From an uncultured Pedobacter sp. (lineage in GTDB: Bacteria; Bacteroidota; Bacteroidia; Sphingobacteriales; Sphingobacteriaceae): DNA of 64,000 nucleotides. Position 1 is the stretch's first letter; every line of letters starts with the position of its first letter. Shown here piece after piece: positions 60,725 to 64,000 of the stretch. The DNA lies in assembly GCF_946479715.1 (NCBI RefSeq), contig NZ_CAMLHF010000003.1, forward strand, positions 10,425 to 74,424, in the 5' to 3' direction. Below the pieces are notes generated by a model. That model did no database searches. It saw only the letters and a list, made by a program, of their open reading frames with translations, and was not told where the DNA came from. A program made the position numbers and the translations under genes.

Positions 60725-61642
60725 TTAATTGAATGAGGCTCTGAATTCCAGAGGGGTGACATTGGTTTTCTTTTTAAAGATTTTACTGAACGATTGGGGA
60801 TGCTCGAAGCCTAATTGATAAGCTATTTCTGCTACTGTTAAATGGGATGTCGACAGAAATTCCTTTGCTTTTTCAATCAGTTTCTCGTGTATATGCTGCT
60901 GGGCATTTTGTCCGGTAAGTGAACGGAGCATATCACTAAGATACCTTGGCGAAACATTCAAATGCTGAGCGAGGTATTCCACGGTAAGTAATCCGTTGTC
61001 TAATGGTTCCTCTTTGTCGAAATAACTGCTCAGTACCTCTTCCATTTTTACCAGCAAATCATTGTTTACCGCTTTACGGGTAATGAATTGCCGTTTATAA
61101 AATCGGTTACTGTAATTCAGCAGTACTTCGATATATGAAATCATAAGATCCTGGCTGAAATCGTCGATAGTGCCATTTAATTCTTGCTGAATGTTATTTA
61201 GAACACCCAAAATAGTCGTCTTTTCTTTATCAGACAGGTGCAATGCTTCATTGGCTTCGTAAGAGAAAAATCCGTACGACTTTATGTTCTTGCATAAGGG
61301 GTAATTCCGGATAAAATCGGGGTGGACAAGCAGTGAAAAACCTTCGTACTCTTTATCGTCGCCGATAATTGAGATCAGTTGATTGGGAGCGGTAAATATC
61401 ATACCACCCTCGTCAAAATCATAGTATCCCTGACCATAACCGAATATCCCTTTCAATGTCTTTTTGAACGATATTTTGTAGAAATTGAACAAAAAAGAAC
61501 TTTTGATATAGGCTTCGTTCATTACCATTGTGGAATTATCTACAAGGCTGATCAACGGATGCAGGGGTTTAGGTAAGCCCAGCATCCGGTGCAGTTCTGA
61601 AATAGAATTTATCCTCAAAAGGTTGTCTGCTTCTTTCTTCAT
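60725..61642 (-). CDS. AraC-family transcriptional regulator (paralogue B)
   Basis: The 305-residue protein is nearly colinear with the AraC protein at 21252-22172: it shares YDFDEGGMIF, the LSDKEKTTILGVLNNIQQE region, VAQHLNVSPRYLSDMLRSLTGQNAQQHIHEKLIEKAKEFLSTSHLTVAEIAYQLGFEHPQSFSKIFKKKTNVTPLEFR. It probably controls the SDR gene 4 bases upstream (61647) and the SnoaL gene downstream. Confidence 0.9.
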   Translation of the reverse strand: MKKEADNLLRINSISELHRMLGLPKPLHPLISLVDNSTMVMNEAYIKSSFLFNFYKISFKKTLKGIFGYGQGYYDFDEGGMIFTAPNQLISIIGDDKEYEGFSLLVHPDFIRNYPLCKNIKSYGFFSYEANEALHLSDKEKTTILGVLNNIQQELNGTIDDFSQDLMISYIEVLLNYSNRFYKRQFITRKAVNNDLLVKMEEVLSSYFDKEEPLDNGLLTVEYLAQHLNVSPRYLSDMLRSLTGQNAQQHIHEKLIEKAKEFLSTSHLTVAEIAYQLGFEHPQSFSKIFKKKTNVTPLEFRASFN

Positions 61643-61646
61643 TGTG

Positions 61647-62456
61647 CTAATTTACTAATTCTCCGAACACCATTTTGTTCATCTCTTTTACTGCTGCTTC
61701 AGCACCAATTTCGAGACGTCTTGCGTATAATTGATTGGCAAATTCTCCAGCAACATATCTTAGTTGATCTTTGCCATCGGTAGCAGCTTCGTACACCACT
61801 TTGGCAATTAGCTCTACAGGCTCAAAGTTGTCAGGACTCATCAGGTCAAATAATTTACCCAATCCTTCTTCGTAAGCGGGGTGGTGAGCAACAGCTAAAG
61901 ATTCTCCTGCAAAATTGGTTTTAATTCCGCCGGGTGCGATGGTTTTGATGCCAATGTTGTGAAGGCCTAATTCAAATGACATGCTTTCGCTCCAACCTTC
62001 CAAAGCCCATTTTGTAGCGTGATAAATACAATCAAGAGGGAAAGTTACGAGGCCGCCTATAGAAGTAGTGGTTAGGAATAGCCCGCTTTTCTTTTCTCTA
62101 AAATAAGGTACAAAAGCCTGGGTAACGCGGATCACTCCCAACAGGTTGGTGTCAATTTGTTTCACCAGTTGCTCATCTGAAATCGCTTCCAGCGCACCTA
62201 CCAATCCGTAGCCGGCGTTGTTTAATACCACATCGATGTCATGCTTTGCTATTGCCTCTTTTACTGTGTTGTGAATTTGTTCTACATTGGTAACATCTAA
62301 AGGTAATAAGGTTACATTTTCTAAGGTATTCAATTCGGTTTCTTTGTCGGGATTCCGCATGGTGGCGATAACGTTCCATCCGTTACTTTGAAATAGTTTG
62401 GCAGCGGCTTTTCCTAAGCCTGAAGATGCTCCTGTAATAAAAATTGTCTTTTTCAT
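61647..62456 (-). CDS. Short-chain dehydrogenase/reductase
   Basis: The 269-residue classical SDR has the TGASSGLGKAAA cofactor loop (about 7-18), VVLNNAGYGLVG, an active-site Ser region TTTSIGGLV and YHATKWALEGWSESM (YxxxK). The cofactor preference is unclear. It leads the minus-strand group SDR-AraC-SnoaL-MazG-like. The 248 bases upstream, before the permease gene, hold no gene I can support. Confidence 0.92.
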   Translation of the reverse strand: MKKTIFITGASSGLGKAAAKLFQSNGWNVIATMRNPDKETELNTLENVTLLPLDVTNVEQIHNTVKEAIAKHDIDVVLNNAGYGLVGALEAISDEQLVKQIDTNLLGVIRVTQAFVPYFREKKSGLFLTTTSIGGLVTFPLDCIYHATKWALEGWSESMSFELGLHNIGIKTIAPGGIKTNFAGESLAVAHHPAYEEGLGKLFDLMSPDNFEPVELIAKVVYEAATDGKDQLRYVAGEFANQLYARRLEIGAEAAVKEMNKMVFGELVN

Positions 62457-62704
62457 TTTGTCATTGTTTAATTGTGATATACAAAAGTCAGCAGAAGTTG
62501 GGTGGTGGATGTGGCCATATTGAGGAATGTAGTAGCCAAAATGACGAGGGATATGGTGGAGAGGAGGTGGTTGTCTGATTTCGGACAGTGGTGTTCATAT
62601 TCGCACAAGTGATTTGCCGTGAAATTGGCGTTTGTGGCTTAAAAAAGGATTTTTTACCTTATGGCTATGTTGTTGTAATGCTGATTTTGATTAAAAATAT
62701 AGCT

Positions 62705-64000
62705 ATGCTGAAAAATTACTTCAAGATCGCGTTCCGGAATTTGAAGCGCAATAAATCATATGCACTTACTAATGTGCTTGGTCTGGCGCTGGGGATTGCC
62801 TCTGCGGTTCTGATATTTGCTTTGGTGAAATATCACCTGAGTTTTGATGCTTACCATTCTAAAGCGGATCGGGTTTACCGGATCACTACAGAATTTCATG
62901 GGGAGGAGCTCACTTACAACACGGGCGTAACCTCGCCGCTTGCGGAGACCTTTAGAAATGATTATTCGATTGCGGAAAAGGTTGCCAGTGTGGCGGCTAT
63001 TCCCGACAGGGTCATCGCTATTCCTTCGGCTAACGGCACAGAAGCAAAGTTTGAGGAAAGTGTGGCTTTTGCTGAACCTGAGTTCCTTGATATTCTTGAT
63101 TTACCATTGATCCGCGGAAATAAGCAATCAGCTTTGCGTGTACCCAATACGGCTTTGATTACAGAACGTGTTGCTAAAAAATACTTTGGCGGGACGGATC
63201 CCATTGGAAAGACCTTCCGTGTAGATAATGTATTTAGTGTTACTGTTGCGGGTATTCTTAAAGATCTGCCTGTAAATACTGATCGGCCCGAAGAAATTTA
63301 CGTGCCTTTTGAGCACTTGAAACAACATAGTCCATGGATGGTTGAAAAAGACTGGTGGTTTAGTGTAAACAGAAATTTGCAGTGTTTTATACTGGTTAAA
63401 CCAGGAATAACGCCTGCCAGAATAAAAGAGGCACTGATTGCGATGTCTAACAGTCATTATAATGCTAAAGACGCTAAGTATTTTCAATTCCGGGCACAAC
63501 CGCTTTCTGATATCCACTTTAATCCTAATCTGCGTGGCCCGGTTGAGAAGAAGAATCTTTGGGCTTTGTCGTTAATAGGGGTTTTCCTGATCATCACTGC
63601 TTGTGTGAACTTTATTAACCTGGCTACCGCGCAGGCATTAAAGCGTTCCATTGAAATTGGCATAAAGAAAGTTCTGGGTGTTCAGCGCTGGCAACTGTTC
63701 TGGCAATTTATGGTAGAGACTGCGGCTATTACGATGCTGGCTATGGTTTTGGCTTTGATCATGGCCGAGTTAAGTTTGCCTTATGTAAACCAGCTTTTTG
63801 ATGTGCAGGTGAAACTTCGTCTTTTCAGCGATGTTTATATGCTCCTGTTTTTGCCGGCTTTGTTCCTTGTGATGATTGTGCTTTCGGGTTCTTATCCAGC
63901 TTTGATCCTGGCCGGTCTGCAACCTGTGCTTGCTTTGAAGGGTAAATTATCTCAAAAGGACGCGGGTGGTATTTCTATGAGGAGGGGTTTGGTAGTTGTG
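62705..64000 (+). CDS. FtsX/MacB-type ABC permease (3' truncated by the window)
   Basis: An ATG at 62705 opens a frame of 432 codons that reaches the window end with no stop. It reads MLKNYFKIAFRNLKRNKSYA, then a TM helix (NVLGLALGIASAVLIFALV), a periplasmic MacB-like domain (AKKYFGGTDPIGKTFRVDN, VAGILKDLPVNTD), and FtsX-like helices (LIGVFLIITACVNFINLATAQALKRSIEIGIKKVLG). Proteins of about 800 residues with two such halves are plentiful in Bacteroidota as putative antibiotic or peptide exporters. The frame is open, so only the first half is visible here. Confidence 0.9.
   Translation, partial: MLKNYFKIAFRNLKRNKSYALTNVLGLALGIASAVLIFALVKYHLSFDAYHSKADRVYRITTEFHGEELTYNTGVTSPLAETFRNDYSIAEKVASVAAIPDRVIAIPSANGTEAKFEESVAFAEPEFLDILDLPLIRGNKQSALRVPNTALITERVAKKYFGGTDPIGKTFRVDNVFSVTVAGILKDLPVNTDRPEEIYVPFEHLKQHSPWMVEKDWWFSVNRNLQCFILVKPGITPARIKEALIAMSNSHYNAKDAKYFQFRAQPLSDIHFNPNLRGPVEKKNLWALSLIGVFLIITACVNFINLATAQALKRSIEIGIKKVLGVQRWQLFWQFMVETAAITMLAMVLALIMAELSLPYVNQLFDVQVKLRLFSDVYMLLFLPALFLVMIVLSGSYPALILAGLQPVLALKGKLSQKDAGGISMRRGLVVV

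Noticed and set aside
1..64000. Prophage or integrative element
   Set aside because: No integrase, structural phage genes, relaxase or attachment repeats were seen. The HEPN and toxin-antitoxin genes stand alone.

Overview
The window looks like a chromosome segment of a Bacteroidota bacterium of the Sphingobacteriaceae (Pedobacter-like). The evidence is a SusC/SusD pair, promoters of the TTG-N19-TAnnTTTG type instead of -35/-10 boxes, a tmRNA tag reading GENNYALAA, a fused E1 alpha/beta 2-oxoacid dehydrogenase, a DAHP synthase-chorismate mutase fusion, moderate-to-low GC and few Shine-Dalgarno sequences. No prophage, rRNA operon, insertion sequence or CRISPR array is seen.

Layout. 1-4.0 kb: end of a surface-carbohydrate gene and a very large membrane protein joining a cellulose-synthase-like GT2 to two extracytoplasmic glycosidase-like barrels. 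4.0-4.4 kb: tmRNA. 4.5-8.7 kb: aminotransferase, DUF1573 protein, E1 dehydrogenase. 8.7-14.7 kb: aromatic amino acid block on the minus strand (S4 protein-aroB, then pheA-DAHPS/CM-aroA-aroC). The second operon is preceded by a promoter, a tiny ORF whose product contains YWFGYFYYF, and mutually exclusive hairpins, which together make a ribosome-mediated attenuator. 14.8-27.6 kb: housekeeping and stress genes (PutA-type proline dehydrogenase, CDGSH protein, DinB, GT2, DJ-1-like, Crp, EcsC-like, NmrA-like, three AraC regulators, FAD monooxygenase), one CAT-anticodon tRNA, a HAD phosphatase and a DUF962 protein.

27.7-42.0 kb: a polysaccharide-utilisation locus with a GH127-like arabinofuranosidase, a GH43-like propeller protein, SusC, SusD, a secreted duplicated protein and an MFS permease. 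Its likely regulator has an N-terminal HTH-like region, one membrane span and an extracytoplasmic PKD/LamG-like sensor. Perfect palindromes lie in both divergent intergenic regions. 42.1-44.9 kb: a YtrA-type GntR/ABC operon with a palindromic operator beside its promoter. 45.0-47.2 kb: a PQQ-type propeller dehydrogenase with an inserted cytochrome c domain. 47.3-49.8 kb: an ECF sigma factor and a two-component system. 50.0-56.0 kb: a probable iron or haem uptake operon of DUF4856 lipoprotein, imelysin lipoprotein, a vitamin-K-dependent-carboxylase-like HTTM membrane protein that keeps the catalytic Asn-His and Lys, and a TonB receptor. Direct repeats suited to an OmpR-type regulator lie in front of it.

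56.0-64.0 kb: accessory region with an Abi-like HEPN protein and a divergent small RNA gene with its own promoter and terminator, a Fes-like esterase, HxlR plus quinone reductase, a ParE/RelE toxin-antitoxin pair, MazG-like and SnoaL-like proteins, an AraC/SDR pair, and a truncated FtsX/MacB-type permease running off the end. A dispersed palindromic repeat (core CGTCATCTCGACGATAGGAG) is scattered between genes at several sites. The most interesting items are the aromatic leader-peptide attenuator, the HEPN/small-RNA pair, the carboxylase-like iron-uptake cluster and the membrane-anchored PUL regulator.
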